From Halosimplex halophilum (lineage in GTDB: Archaea > Halobacteriota > Halobacteria > Halobacteriales > Haloarculaceae): a DNA stretch of 64,000 nt. Shown piece by piece: positions 45,324 to 52,627 of the stretch. A model generated the notes under the pieces. It searched no databases. It saw only the letters and a list, made by a program, of their open reading frames with translations, and was not told the DNA's origin. A program made the position numbers and the translations under genes. The stretch's first letter is position 1. Every line of letters begins with the position of its first letter. The stretch spans positions 868,001-932,000 of the forward strand of contig NZ_ML214297.1 of assembly GCF_004698125.1 (NCBI RefSeq), written 5' to 3'.

Positions 45324-45427
45324 GGCTGGACCCCCACGACGAAGGCGACGCCAGTCAGCGCCAGCGTCAGCAGCACGACCGCCAGCAGCGGCCACGCGCG
45401 GCCGAACGCCGAGGCGTTGCGGGTCAT
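45320..45427 (-). CDS. Very small single-span membrane protein
   Basis: A 35-residue protein: MTRNASAFGRAW followed by one clear membrane helix PLLAVVLLTLALTGVAFVVG. It overlaps both neighbours by 4 bp, which supports it as a real gene despite its size. It may be a viral membrane microprotein; its role is unknown. Confidence 0.6.
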   Translation of the reverse strand: MTRNASAFGRAWPLLAVVLLTLALTGVAFVVGVQP

Positions 45428-45606
45428 CGCTCACCACCCCGGCACTTGTAGCAGGGCTCGCCCTCGCCGCTCGTGACGCCGTCGCAGGTCGGACAGTCGT
45501 ACAGCTCGTACTCGTTGGCGACCGCGGCCGAGCCGGTTTCGAGCTGGTGGGTGGTGCAGAGGCGCCCGCGGAGGATCCGCTTGCCGCAGCGGTTGCAGGT
45601 GGGCAT
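45424..45606 (-). CDS. Small double zinc-knuckle protein
   Basis: A 60-residue protein with two Cys knuckles: CNRCGKR at the N terminus and CPTCDGV...CYKC at the C terminus, plus a TTHQLETG linker. It probably binds zinc and nucleic acid or a protein partner. It starts one base after the stop of its neighbour. Confidence 0.6.
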   Translation of the reverse strand: MPTCNRCGKRILRGRLCTTHQLETGSAAVANEYELYDCPTCDGVTSGEGEPCYKCRGGER

Positions 45607-45810
45607 CTACGCGTCACCTCCCGGACAGCGGTACTCGTAGTGGTAGCTCCCGTCGGGCCCGCCGTCGGTGTAGACGCGAACCTTCTCGTGTGCGTGGCCG
45701 ACGTGGCCGCAGGCGCGACACTTCGAGCCCGGGTCCTCCGGGTGGTCGGTCGTGTCCGCGCCGTCGTTCGGCGCCGAGACGCCCCGCGACACCTTCGCGA
45801 AGCGGGCCAT
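45607..45810 (-). CDS. Small Cys-rich protein
   Basis: A 67-residue protein (MARFAKVSRGVSAPN) with CRACGHVGHAHE and a lone C near the end. Its ATG at 45810 forms TGATG with the upstream gene. Function unknown. Confidence 0.55.
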   Translation of the reverse strand: MARFAKVSRGVSAPNDGADTTDHPEDPGSKCRACGHVGHAHEKVRVYTDGGPDGSYHYEYRCPGGDA

Positions 45811-46175
45811 CACTCGTCACCTCCTGCAGTTGCTTCCTCGACCTCTGGGCACGTGCAGTCCTCGTAGCGGTGGTAGCAGTACCGGCAGATGTCCTTCTCG
45901 TCGAGGGCGTCCTCGACGACATGCTCGGGGTGCAGCAGCATCGTCCCGAAAAACCGGGTGTCGGCCTTCTGGCCGAGTTCGAACACGCCGTTCCCGTCGA
46001 AACACTCCTGGGCGAACCCGACCGGGCCGTACTTCGAGAACCCGTCGTCGGCCGAGATGTTGACGCTTCCCGTCACGTCGCCGATGAGGACGAGCGGCTG
46101 TTCACCCTCCCAGTCGTCGGCGATCTCGTCCAGCATGTCCGCGTACTCGCGCAGCGTCTTGACCGAGGTGACCAT
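45810..46175 (-). CDS. Hypothetical protein with C-terminal zinc knuckle
   Basis: A 121-residue protein. It starts with a helix (MVTSVKTLREYADMLDEIAD), has a beta-rich core (EQPLVLIGDVTGSVNISADD) and ends with CRYCYHRYEDCTC. The last part is a Cys-rich knuckle. The stop and the next start share one base, TGATG. Confidence 0.6.
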   Translation of the reverse strand: MVTSVKTLREYADMLDEIADDWEGEQPLVLIGDVTGSVNISADDGFSKYGPVGFAQECFDGNGVFELGQKADTRFFGTMLLHPEHVVEDALDEKDICRYCYHRYEDCTCPEVEEATAGGDE

Positions 46176-46825
46176 CAGGCGTCACCTCCCGTGGCCCCGA
46201 CCGTCACGTCGACATCGTCGAGCCGGACCTCCAGCTCGTCGAGGTACAGGTCGGCCAGGTCGAACGGGACGACTGCCCAGTTGGGGTAGTCCCCGCCCGC
46301 GGCGTCGACGACCACGTGCGAGCCGGGCGCACCGCTCCAGTCGTCGCGAGCGCGGAAGACGAACTCGCCGTCGCGGCGCTCGCGGCCGTCGTCGGCGGCG
46401 ACCGTGCTGGCGATGCCCTCCCGCAGCGCGGCCAGCGTCGCGTCGTCGATCTCGACCGTGCAGCCGTCGCAGACGACCCGGTCGCCGTCGCCGGGGTCGA
46501 GATCGCGCAGGTCGTCGACCGCGCCGCCACACACCTCGCAGGCCGTGGCGCCGCCGTCGGCGATGGGCTGGGGCTCGGCGTCGAGCGCGTCGGCGTCGAC
46601 GATCCGGTAGGTCGTCTTGTCGTCCGTGAGGTGGCCGTCGCGGACCTTCTCGATGGCACCCTCCTCGGCCAGCCGGGAGAGCTGGTTGCCGATCGAGGAG
46701 TGGACCCACTGCAGGGGTGACCGGTCGAGGTGGGCGGCCACGTCGTGGGAGGTGACCTCCTCGACGCCGTCGGCGGCCAGTTCGGCGACCGCCCGCTCGA
46801 CCGCGGCCAGCGTCACGACCGTCAT
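46175..46825 (-). CDS. Winged-helix protein with zinc ribbon
   Basis: A 216-residue protein. The first 80 residues are a winged helix (TSHDVAAHLDRSPLQWVHSS, then NQLSRLAEEGAIEKVRDGHL). A zinc ribbon follows (CEVCGGAVDD...CDGC), and the C-terminal part is acidic and beta-rich. It is the largest regulator-like protein of the operon and may control element genes. Confidence 0.65.
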   Translation of the reverse strand: MTVVTLAAVERAVAELAADGVEEVTSHDVAAHLDRSPLQWVHSSIGNQLSRLAEEGAIEKVRDGHLTDDKTTYRIVDADALDAEPQPIADGGATACEVCGGAVDDLRDLDPGDGDRVVCDGCTVEIDDATLAALREGIASTVAADDGRERRDGEFVFRARDDWSGAPGSHVVVDAAGGDYPNWAVVPFDLADLYLDELEVRLDDVDVTVGATGGDA

Positions 46826-47019
46826 CGCTGACCCCCCGCGCTACCTGGTCGGTTTTTGTGCGTGGGGCGCGTCTGTTCGCCCGTGCGGGCCCCCTGGCCT
46901 GCCCAACCCTTCTGCGCGACGCTGGTCGACGAGCCGCTGGTATCTCGACCGCGCGAGCGGTCGGCGGTGCTTGCGTTCTTGGGCTTATTCTTATAAGCCC
47001 GGTGTCCGTTGTCTGTCAT
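46822..47019 (-). CDS. Small basic protein
   Basis: A 65-residue Arg/Lys-rich protein (MTDNGHRAYKNKPKNASTAD) unlike the acidic neighbours, so it may bind nucleic acid. It overlaps the next gene by 4 bp (ATGA) and is the first gene of the operon. An in-frame ATG at 47031 is also possible. Coding status is moderate. Confidence 0.5.
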   Translation of the reverse strand: MTDNGHRAYKNKPKNASTADRSRGRDTSGSSTSVAQKGWAGQGARTGEQTRPTHKNRPGSAGGQR

Positions 47020-47180
47020 GGTTTCCGGCAAATCCCCTGTCTGAGGGAATCGGAAGCCACCCGCCCCGGCGTGTCCTCAGCACGCTGGGTTTTCTGGCGC
47101 AACCCCGGGCGAGGGGCCTCCGTTCAGTAGTGTATACTCGGTGCCTAATAATGTTACTGGTGGTAGTGTCCACTCAGTAG

Positions 47181-47220
47181 GCTACCAATAGTATCAAGTC
47201 CGGTGCTACCAATAGTATCA
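47181..47220. repeat. Tandem operator-like direct repeats
   Basis: GCTACCAATAGTATCA occurs twice without mismatch at 47181-47196 and 47205-47220, 24 bp apart start to start, just before the repressor-like gene (ATG 47224) and in the divergent region facing the 47019 operon. The arrangement fits autoregulation of a virus repressor. Confidence 0.6.
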
Positions 47221-47223
47221 TGT

Positions 47224-47526
47224 ATGGCCAACCTCTCCGATGAGGTGATGCTCTTGCAGCTCCCCACAGACCAGATGATCCTCACGGAGCTGCAGCAGGG
47301 GCGGAACCTGGGGGCGAACATCGCCGACGAGATCGACCGTCACAAGAAGACTGTGACGAAGCGGTTGAACCAGCTCGAAGATTACGGACTCGTCGACAAC
47401 ATCGGCCGTGGTGTCTACGAGATCACTCGCGAGGGCGAGATCGCGCTCGAACATATCGACGAGTACGACCGGGATACCGACCGGTTGGAAGAGATTATCG
47501 AGCGCGAACTGTCGGACGAGTCTTGA
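47224..47526 (+). CDS. Winged-helix repressor-like protein
   Basis: A 100-residue DNA-binding protein: QMILTELQQGRNLGANIADE and KKTVTKRLNQLEDYGLVDNI form a winged helix with a GRGVYEITREGEIALEHID wing, followed by an acidic helix. It resembles small haloarchaeal virus repressors of the phiH1 type by layout. It has direct repeats in its promoter and is divergent from the small-protein operon, so it probably controls that operon. Confidence 0.7.
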   Translation: MANLSDEVMLLQLPTDQMILTELQQGRNLGANIADEIDRHKKTVTKRLNQLEDYGLVDNIGRGVYEITREGEIALEHIDEYDRDTDRLEEIIERELSDES

Positions 47527-47533
47527 CATTGTT

Positions 47534-47779
47534 CTACGCCGGCCTCGCAGCCTTGCGCAGGTTGTCCTCCAGCCACTCGGGGATCTCCAGGTCGGTCAGC
47601 TGCCCGTCACGCCAGCTGGTCACGACCTCGGGCTTGCCCGACCGACTCACTTCCAGTCGCCACTTCCGGCCGTCGGGATGGGTAACGTCGAGGCGAGCAC
47701 CGCCGGCGCCGGTCTCTTGGACCTTCTCGACTTCGACCTCGGTCCCCTCGTAGTCGCGCATGGTCATCGTGTCTGGCAT
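47534..47779 (-). CDS. Hypothetical protein
   Basis: An 81-residue protein (RDYEGTEVEVEKVQETGAGG, then RKWRLEVSRSGKPEVVTSWR) of beta-rich character. In-frame ATGs at 47767 and 47761 are also possible starts. Function unknown; convergent with the repressor-like gene. Confidence 0.55.
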   Translation of the reverse strand: MPDTMTMRDYEGTEVEVEKVQETGAGGARLDVTHPDGRKWRLEVSRSGKPEVVTSWRDGQLTDLEIPEWLEDNLRKAARPA

Positions 47780-47823
47780 ACACGACCACCGAGAACCCCC
47801 ACTACAAAACCCGTTGCCCGCTG

Positions 47824-47845
47824 ATTTCCGTCGTTTCCGTTGGCC
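47824..47845 (+). repeat. 22-bp repeat, left copy (origin-like)
   Basis: ATTTCCGTCGTTTCCGTTGG then CC. It matches the copy at 48941-48962 in 20 of 22 positions and lies just after the 3' end of the cdc6-like gene. A shorter relative, TCGTTTCCGTTGG, occurs at about 47875-47887 inside the gene end. Flanking copies in the same direction suggest an initiator-binding site. Confidence 0.5.
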
Positions 47846-47869
47846 ACCCGACCCGCTACCGTCCTGCGA

Positions 47870-48901
47870 TTACCTCGTTTCCGTTGGGATTTCCGACGTG
47901 GTCGCGACCCACGAGGGGTTGTTGTCGGGCCCCTCCGAGCGAATGTGGTTGTACTGCTCCAACTTCGAGCAGTAGGTCCGGACCATGCGCTCGGTGCGCG
48001 GGTCGTCGACACGGTCTTGGTAGTGACTGTAGATGGCCGGCGTCTCGATCGGGCCGTGGCCCTCGACGATCTCCAGCACCTCCAGCTGGTGGGCGGGCAA
48101 CTGCTCGCGGCTCTTCTTGAGCAGCTGGTCTTTCGCGCGTGGGACCGACTCCTCGATGGCCGCGTCCTCCAGCCCCCGGTCGGAGTGCTCGATGGCGACC
48201 CGAAGAGTCCGGATCGCCACGCGCGCATCGCCCTCGGCGTTGGTGGCGATCGTGTCCAGCTGGCGCTCTGTGTAGTGGGCCCCGGGCGGGCCGAGGACGT
48301 ACTCGGCGCGCTTGTGGAGGATGGCCGCCAGCTGCTGGGCGGAATAGCGCTCGCACTCGATGCGCGTTCCGACGGTCAGCCGCGACTGCACGCGGTCGCT
48401 CATCCCGGCGAACAGGTCGTCCTCGCGATTCCCGATGAGGATGAGGTTCAGGTTCGGTGCCGCGTGAAGGTCGTAGAGGATGGCCTTGTCGTGCAGCTGG
48501 TCGACCTCGTCGAGGATGGCGAACTGCGGGCGGTCGGCGTCCTCCTCCAAGTGCCGGATGAGGTCGGACTGGGAGGTGTTCTTGTGGATCGGCGCCTCCC
48601 GGAGGTCGTCGACGATCTCGTAGAGAATGGCCGTCCGCTCGGTGTGCGACCAGCAGTTGAGATAGACCCAGTCGTGGGGTGGCATCGCAGCGTCGTCTTC
48701 GAGGAGTTCGAACGCGAGCTTCGAGAGCATCGTTTTTCCGGTACCCGTGGGGCCGATGAGGTAGGTGAGATCCGCGGGCCCGGTCCCGGTCGGACGGACG
48801 GTCTCCATCAACCGGTCGAGTTCAGCTCGACGGTGGACGACCAGATCCCGCTCGGGGACGGCCTCCTCGTCGAGGACGCGATGGCGAGACATCGTTGCCA
48901 T
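47870..48901 (-). CDS. Orc1/Cdc6-type AAA+ initiator
   Basis: A 343-residue AAA+ ATPase of the Orc1/Cdc6 type. Walker A is LIGPTGTGKTMLSKLAF, Walker B is FAILDEVDQLHDKAI, sensor I lies in NLILIGNREDD, and the C-terminal winged helix follows after QLPAHQLEVLEIVEGHGPIE. Viral and plasmid copies open replication origins. ATGs at 48931, 48907 and 48892 are also possible; 48901 fits a TTATC box. Near-identical 22-bp repeats flank the gene on both sides. Confidence 0.82.
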   Translation of the reverse strand: MATMSRHRVLDEEAVPERDLVVHRRAELDRLMETVRPTGTGPADLTYLIGPTGTGKTMLSKLAFELLEDDAAMPPHDWVYLNCWSHTERTAILYEIVDDLREAPIHKNTSQSDLIRHLEEDADRPQFAILDEVDQLHDKAILYDLHAAPNLNLILIGNREDDLFAGMSDRVQSRLTVGTRIECERYSAQQLAAILHKRAEYVLGPPGAHYTERQLDTIATNAEGDARVAIRTLRVAIEHSDRGLEDAAIEESVPRAKDQLLKKSREQLPAHQLEVLEIVEGHGPIETPAIYSHYQDRVDDPRTERMVRTYCSKLEQYNHIRSEGPDNNPSWVATTSEIPTETR

Positions 48902-48940
48902 GTACATTCTCGATAGTGGGTGATAAGTCATCAGGGGGGC

Positions 48941-48962
48941 ATTTCCGGCGTTTCCGATGGCC
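48941..48962 (+). repeat. 22-bp repeat, right copy (origin-like)
   Basis: ATTTCCGGCGTTTCCGATGG then CC, same direction as the left copy. It sits upstream of the cdc6-like gene (start at about 48901-48931). Together the two copies bracket the initiator gene. Confidence 0.5.
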
Positions 48963-49075
48963 GTCTGAGCCGTCAGATCACGGTATTCGGCGCTTGCCAG
49001 GTGGTGAAGGTGGCCGGTAACGTGTTCTGGTTGCGATAGGTCTTTCAGGCGGCCGGTAAATACGGCAGTCGTGTC

Positions 49076-49393
49076 ATGCCTCGGGGATACGAGTGGCTGG
49101 TCGGGTGGTATACTGCAAACTCAGTCTGGAAGCGGGCCGTCGCTCTGGTGGTGAAGCTGGGGATCGAAGGTGGAACGGTCGCGATCGCGACGGCGCCGGT
49201 TGCTGTCCTGTTCTGGATGTTGGCCAACGTCGACTCGGCGCCCCAGCTCGGTGGGCAAACGATTCTTGGGATCTGGGGAACTGCGGCCGTGTTGGTGTTT
49301 AACCAGGCCTATTGTTTCTCGACCGCCGAACGGGAGCGGTCCCTCACCGAGAGCGGGGTCGACCAAGCAGATGGAACAGATCGGACTCGGTGA
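49076..49393 (+). CDS. Small membrane protein
   Basis: A 105-residue protein with two membrane segments (about residues 20-50, VALVVKLGIEGGTVAIATAP through FWMLA, and 60-80, ILGIWGTAAVLVFNQAYCF) and a charged tail. Its 3' end overlaps that of the convergent membrane protein by 50 bp. Function unknown. Confidence 0.6.
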   Translation: MPRGYEWLVGWYTANSVWKRAVALVVKLGIEGGTVAIATAPVAVLFWMLANVDSAPQLGGQTILGIWGTAAVLVFNQAYCFSTAERERSLTESGVDQADGTDRTR

Positions 49394-49868
49394 GAAGCGC
49401 GCCGCGGAACTCTTCGGGGAGCACCGACTCTTCGCCCAGGAGGCGACCGCCCAGCTGGACGACTATCATCGACGGAGAGAGGTACCACGCGTGCTCACCG
49501 AGCATCGTGTCGATCGCTGGAACGACCATCGCAGCGATGGCGGCGGTAGTCGGGCCGAACACAGCCCCGGCGAAACCGGCGACGACGCCCAAGCTCACGG
49601 TGATGTTTGCTTGGACCAGCAACGCCACAAGCAGGAACCGAGCCGACGAAAACTCGCCCGACTCGGTCCGCATGTACGGGTAGCCTTCGCTGAAGATCTT
49701 GCGCGCCATGAACGTGCCCGTGTGGACGCTTGCCCCGACCATCCCCAGATAGAGGTACAACGCCCCCTCGGCCCCGACGGCGAGTCCGATTGCGATCTGC
49801 GCGGGGATCGTCGTCAAGAACAACGTCGAGCCGGCGTCGGTGCTGCGCGTGATCGTCATGACGATCAT
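49344..49868 (-). CDS. Membrane protein
   Basis: A 174-residue protein with three to four hydrophobic helices (STLFLTTIPAQIAIGLAVGA, GALYLYLGMVGASV, ARFLLVALLVQANITVSLGV, and a fourth through AAIAAMVVPAI). A GTG at 49910 would add 14 residues. The DNA here has lower GC than its surroundings. Function unknown. Confidence 0.6.
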   Translation of the reverse strand: MIVMTITRSTDAGSTLFLTTIPAQIAIGLAVGAEGALYLYLGMVGASVHTGTFMARKIFSEGYPYMRTESGEFSSARFLLVALLVQANITVSLGVVAGFAGAVFGPTTAAIAAMVVPAIDTMLGEHAWYLSPSMIVVQLGGRLLGEESVLPEEFRGALLTESDLFHLLGRPRSR

Positions 49869-49966
49869 CTCACCGACGCGTCGAGGGATGCCCGGCTGTT
49901 CGGTGGCCACTGTGCTACAAGGTACGTGCCGCCGATGAAAAGTAGTTTCGCACCCAGTGGTAGCAA

Positions 49967-50218
49967 CTACTCGGTCAGCTGCCGGCGGAACCACCGCGAG
50001 CGGACGAACCGCTGGGGGCAGTCCGTGTCGTGGGAGAAGTCGTCGACGCCGGGGTCGGTCGGATCCCTCGTGAGAAGTACCTGAGCGCTGCAGTATCGAC
50101 AACCGAGGATCATCGGCTCACCCTTCGCGTAGCCGTCGACCGTGACCGGCGTCTTCGACTCGTCGATGTAGAACTCCGTGTCGCGGTCGGCGAACGACCG
50201 CGCCCCCAGGTCAGTCAC
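49967..50218 (-). CDS. Small Cys-rich protein
   Basis: An 83-residue protein that starts with GTG at 50218 (TDLGARSFADRDTEFYIDES) and contains LGCRYCSAQ plus a later HDTDCPQRF. It is the last gene of a minus-strand operon. A zinc role is plausible. Confidence 0.55.
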   Translation of the reverse strand: MTDLGARSFADRDTEFYIDESKTPVTVDGYAKGEPMILGCRYCSAQVLLTRDPTDPGVDDFSHDTDCPQRFVRSRWFRRQLTE

Positions 50219-50399
50219 GCCGGGCCACCTCCACCAGCGGCGCGCGGTCGCCGATGCAGAGATGCAACTTCGCCGGCGTGCCCGGGAACGGCAGGCCGGC
50301 CTCGACCCACGACCCCTCGCGCGTCTCGACGACCACGTCCTCGTCGGTGCGCGGGATCCCGACGCGAGCCAGCTCCGCGGAGACGGTGACCAGGCTCAT
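50211..50399 (-). CDS. Small hypothetical protein
   Basis: A 62-residue protein (VTVSAELARVGIPRTDEDVV, then SWVEAGLPFPGTPAKLHLCI). Its stop overlaps the next gene's GTG start by 8 bp, and its start overlaps the upstream stop by 4 bp. Function unknown. Confidence 0.55.
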   Translation of the reverse strand: MSLVTVSAELARVGIPRTDEDVVVETREGSWVEAGLPFPGTPAKLHLCIGDRAPLVEVARRD

Positions 50400-50644
50400 C
50401 GGTCGCCCACCTCCGGGCCCGTGACGCTCCGACCGGCGCCGGCCACGTCGACCACGTCGGTCGCTTCGGCGCCGACCTCCAGCTCGGCGTCGGCGACGAT
50501 CTCCCGGCCGACCGGCCGCCACTTGTCGCCGTCGAACTCCTCGTCGTGGAGGATCCACCCGCCGGCGTCGCGGCGTTCGAGGCGGATGCGCCGCCGGTTG
50601 CTCGCCTCGTTGGTGAACGCGAGCGTGATGCCCTCAGACGACAT
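50396..50644 (-). CDS. Hypothetical protein
   Basis: An 82-residue, beta-rich protein (ITLAFTNEASNRRRIRLERR, then WILHDEEFDGDKWRPVGREI). It overlaps its neighbours by 4 and 11 bp. Function unknown. Confidence 0.55.
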   Translation of the reverse strand: MSSEGITLAFTNEASNRRRIRLERRDAGGWILHDEEFDGDKWRPVGREIVADAELEVGAEATDVVDVAGAGRSVTGPEVGDR

Positions 50645-50948
50645 ACTCGCCCTCCGGGTCGAAGTCCTCGAAGTCCGGGAGCGGCTTGGGCCCCTCGTCG
50701 AGGTTGTCGGCCAGGTCGATCCCCGGCACGTCGACGACGCCGGTCGCGATGCGGGCGGCGTGGATGTGCTTGCACCGCCCCTCGCCTTCGAGGTGGTACT
50801 GCATGTCCGGACACTCGCAGCGCTCGCCGCGCACGTCGACGACGTACTCGTCGGAGACGGAGACGACCGAGACCATGCCCGGCGCCTCGCGCTCGACGGC
50901 GACCACGTCGGTCAGCGCGGCGACCGCGCGGGAGGTCGCGTCGGCCAT
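50634..50948 (-). CDS. SWIM zinc-finger protein
   Basis: A 104-residue protein with a SWIM motif: CECPDMQYHLEGEGRCKHIH, that is CxC...CxH. The N-terminal part (AVAALTDVVAVEREAPGMVS) is beta-rich. SWIM fingers bind DNA or proteins and occur in haloarchaeal mobile elements. The start overlaps the upstream stop by one base (TGATG). Confidence 0.7.
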   Translation of the reverse strand: MADATSRAVAALTDVVAVEREAPGMVSVVSVSDEYVVDVRGERCECPDMQYHLEGEGRCKHIHAARIATGVVDVPGIDLADNLDEGPKPLPDFEDFDPEGEYVV

Positions 50949-51280
50949 CAGTCCGCCGCCTCCGTTGCCGCTTGCTCGTACTGGATGTCCGCCGCGCGGG
51001 CCCGGGCGGCCTGGTGACGCTGCATGGAGTCCAGCGAGTCGGTGTTGGTCCACCACTGGTCGATCCAGCCGCACTTGGTAGCGACGAAGTCGATCCAGTT
51101 GACGACGCGATGCCGGGCCAGTTGTTCGACATGGGTGACTTCACCGTCGACCGTGACGATGATCGTCGACCGGACGCTGTCGAACCGGTGGGCGCGCCCC
51201 TTTTTGTCGTAGCCGAAGACGCCGGCGCGCTCGATCTGTCTCTCGGTAACTTCTTGGGTGTCGGATTCGTGTTCGGTCAT
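50948..51280 (-). CDS. Hypothetical protein
   Basis: A 110-residue protein (EVTERQIERAGVFGYDKKGR, then STIIVTVDGEVTHVEQLARH), first gene of the 51280-49967 operon and divergent from the plus-strand operon at 51461. Function unknown. Confidence 0.6.
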   Translation of the reverse strand: MTEHESDTQEVTERQIERAGVFGYDKKGRAHRFDSVRSTIIVTVDGEVTHVEQLARHRVVNWIDFVATKCGWIDQWWTNTDSLDSMQRHQAARARAADIQYEQAATEAAD

Positions 51281-51370
51281 GCTTCGGTGTCTCCCGAAGC
51301 GCGGTCAGGCGTGCTCCAACACGCCCCGGCCAACTTCTGACCGGCGTCCCGCGCTTCACAGTACTTACTA

Positions 51371-51450
51371 TGCACTGGTGCGTAGTAAAGGTTTGCATTG
51401 GTGCGTAGTACGCACTGGTGCAAAGTTATTAGTGTGCGCCAGTGCATAGT
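51371..51450. repeat. Array of four dyad motifs in a divergent promoter
   Basis: Four copies of the short dyad GCAC-TG-GTGC-like element: 51372 (GCACTGGTGC), 51395 (GCATTGGTGC), 51412 (GCACTGGTGC) and 51436 (GCGCCAGTGC), each followed by a run like GTAGTA, AAAGTTA or ATAGTC. They fill the gap between the minus-strand operon (start 51280) and the plus-strand operon (start 51461), so a shared regulator is likely. Confidence 0.6.
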
Positions 51451-51460
51451 CTTAGGTGAG

Positions 51461-51706
51461 ATGCCGCCGAACAACCCGGGTCAGATGGGTCGATATCGCG
51501 CCTTGATGACCGACACCGATCGGGAGTACATCTCCGGCGAGGGGGATGCCACAGAACACCAACGCCAGCAGTCAGTCACGCGTGTCCGCAGTCGTATACA
51601 GGACGAGATCCCCCAGGATATCGAAATCCTTCGGGAACACCGCCCGGACCTGCTGGAGGAACTGCGGGAGGTCGTATGCGAGGGGGAGGGTGACGATGAC
51701 GAGTGA
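51461..51706 (+). CDS. Small hypothetical protein
   Basis: An 81-residue protein (MPPNNPGQMGRYRALMTDTD, HRPDLLEELREVVCEGEGDD) with a Shine-Dalgarno-like GGTGAG before the ATG. It opens a three- or four-gene plus-strand operon. Confidence 0.6.
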   Translation: MPPNNPGQMGRYRALMTDTDREYISGEGDATEHQRQQSVTRVRSRIQDEIPQDIEILREHRPDLLEELREVVCEGEGDDDE

Positions 51707-51821
51707 CGACGATCGCGTGTCCGACGAGGACGAGCTGGACGTGCCGGCGCCGGACCCGGACCTCCCCGGAAAGGTCCGCGAGGACCTCGCAGAGGATCCC
51801 GAGGAGGACGAGGATGCCTGA
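51696..51821 (+). CDS. Very small acidic protein
   Basis: A 41-residue protein, almost entirely acidic (VSDEDELDVPAPDPDLPGKV), overlapping the previous gene by 11 bp and the next by 8 bp. The tight overlaps support coding. Confidence 0.5.
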   Translation: MTSDDDRVSDEDELDVPAPDPDLPGKVREDLAEDPEEDEDA

Positions 51822-52461
51822 ACAGATGTCCCGTATCGACTGGCCCGAGGGCTACGACCGCACCGACCCGGACGGCCGCGAGCCCTACCCCGGCAACATC
51901 ACGCTTGACCACGCCGAGGCGTTCCGCTCGATCCCGGAGGAACTCGAAGCGTGGGGCGCGACGCTCGACCGCGTCGAGTTCGCGGCGACGGCCTACGCGA
52001 ACGACTCGAACATCCCGCACAAGAGCGCCGACCCCGACGACCCCGGCGTCGCCGTCTACTTCCGGCGCGTCGACGAGCACGCCGACCGCGGGTACGCGCT
52101 GGCCTGTGATCGGTGGGACTCGCTCCGGGACAACGCCCGGGCGATCGCGCTGTACGTGCGCCGGAAGCGCCTGGCCGAACGGTGCGAAGTCGCGACCGCC
52201 GAGTCGGAGTTCGAGACCGCGGCGCTGCCGCCCGGCGACGGCGCCGAGGGCGACGACGTGATCGTCGCCGGCGCGCCCGAGCCCGAGCTGGGCGCGGACC
52301 GGGCGGCCGACCTGCTCGGCGTCGCGCCGGACGCGCCGGACCGCGTCGTCGAGACGGCCTTTCAGGAGGCCGTCAAGGACGGCCACCCCGACCAGGGCGG
52401 TGACGCCTCTATGTCGCGCCTGAAAGAGGCGCGGGAGGTGCTGACCGATGCCGACCAGTGA
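51814..52461 (+). CDS. J-domain-like protein
   Basis: A 215-residue protein. The last 60 residues form a degenerate J domain: GADRAADLLGVAPDAPDRVV, then AFQEAVKDGHPDQGGDASMS with the HPD motif, then LKEAREVLTDAD. The N-terminal part (NITLDHAEAFRSIPEELEAW) is not recognised. J domains recruit Hsp70, so the protein may use host DnaK for virion or replication steps; that is inference. Confidence 0.7.
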   Translation: MPEQMSRIDWPEGYDRTDPDGREPYPGNITLDHAEAFRSIPEELEAWGATLDRVEFAATAYANDSNIPHKSADPDDPGVAVYFRRVDEHADRGYALACDRWDSLRDNARAIALYVRRKRLAERCEVATAESEFETAALPPGDGAEGDDVIVAGAPEPELGADRAADLLGVAPDAPDRVVETAFQEAVKDGHPDQGGDASMSRLKEAREVLTDADQ

Positions 52462-52624
52462 CCGCGAGGCCCGCGACGTGCTCGCCGAGCTGGAGCGCGA
52501 GCAACGCGACTTCGAGACCTTCCTCGCGGGTGTCCGCGTCGGGACGCGCATCCCGGCCGATGTCGACGCCGAGGAGTTCCGCGAGCGCGTCCTCGACGGC
52601 TTCGACGCCCACGTCCAAGACTGA
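52448..52624 (+). CDS. Small hypothetical protein
   Basis: A 58-residue helical protein (REARDVLAELEREQRDFETF, RIPADVDAEEFRERVLDGFD) overlapping the J-domain gene by 14 bp and ending three bases before the convergent tail-tip gene. Function unknown. Confidence 0.5.
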   Translation: MPTSDREARDVLAELEREQRDFETFLAGVRVGTRIPADVDAEEFRERVLDGFDAHVQD

Positions 52625-52627
52625 CCC

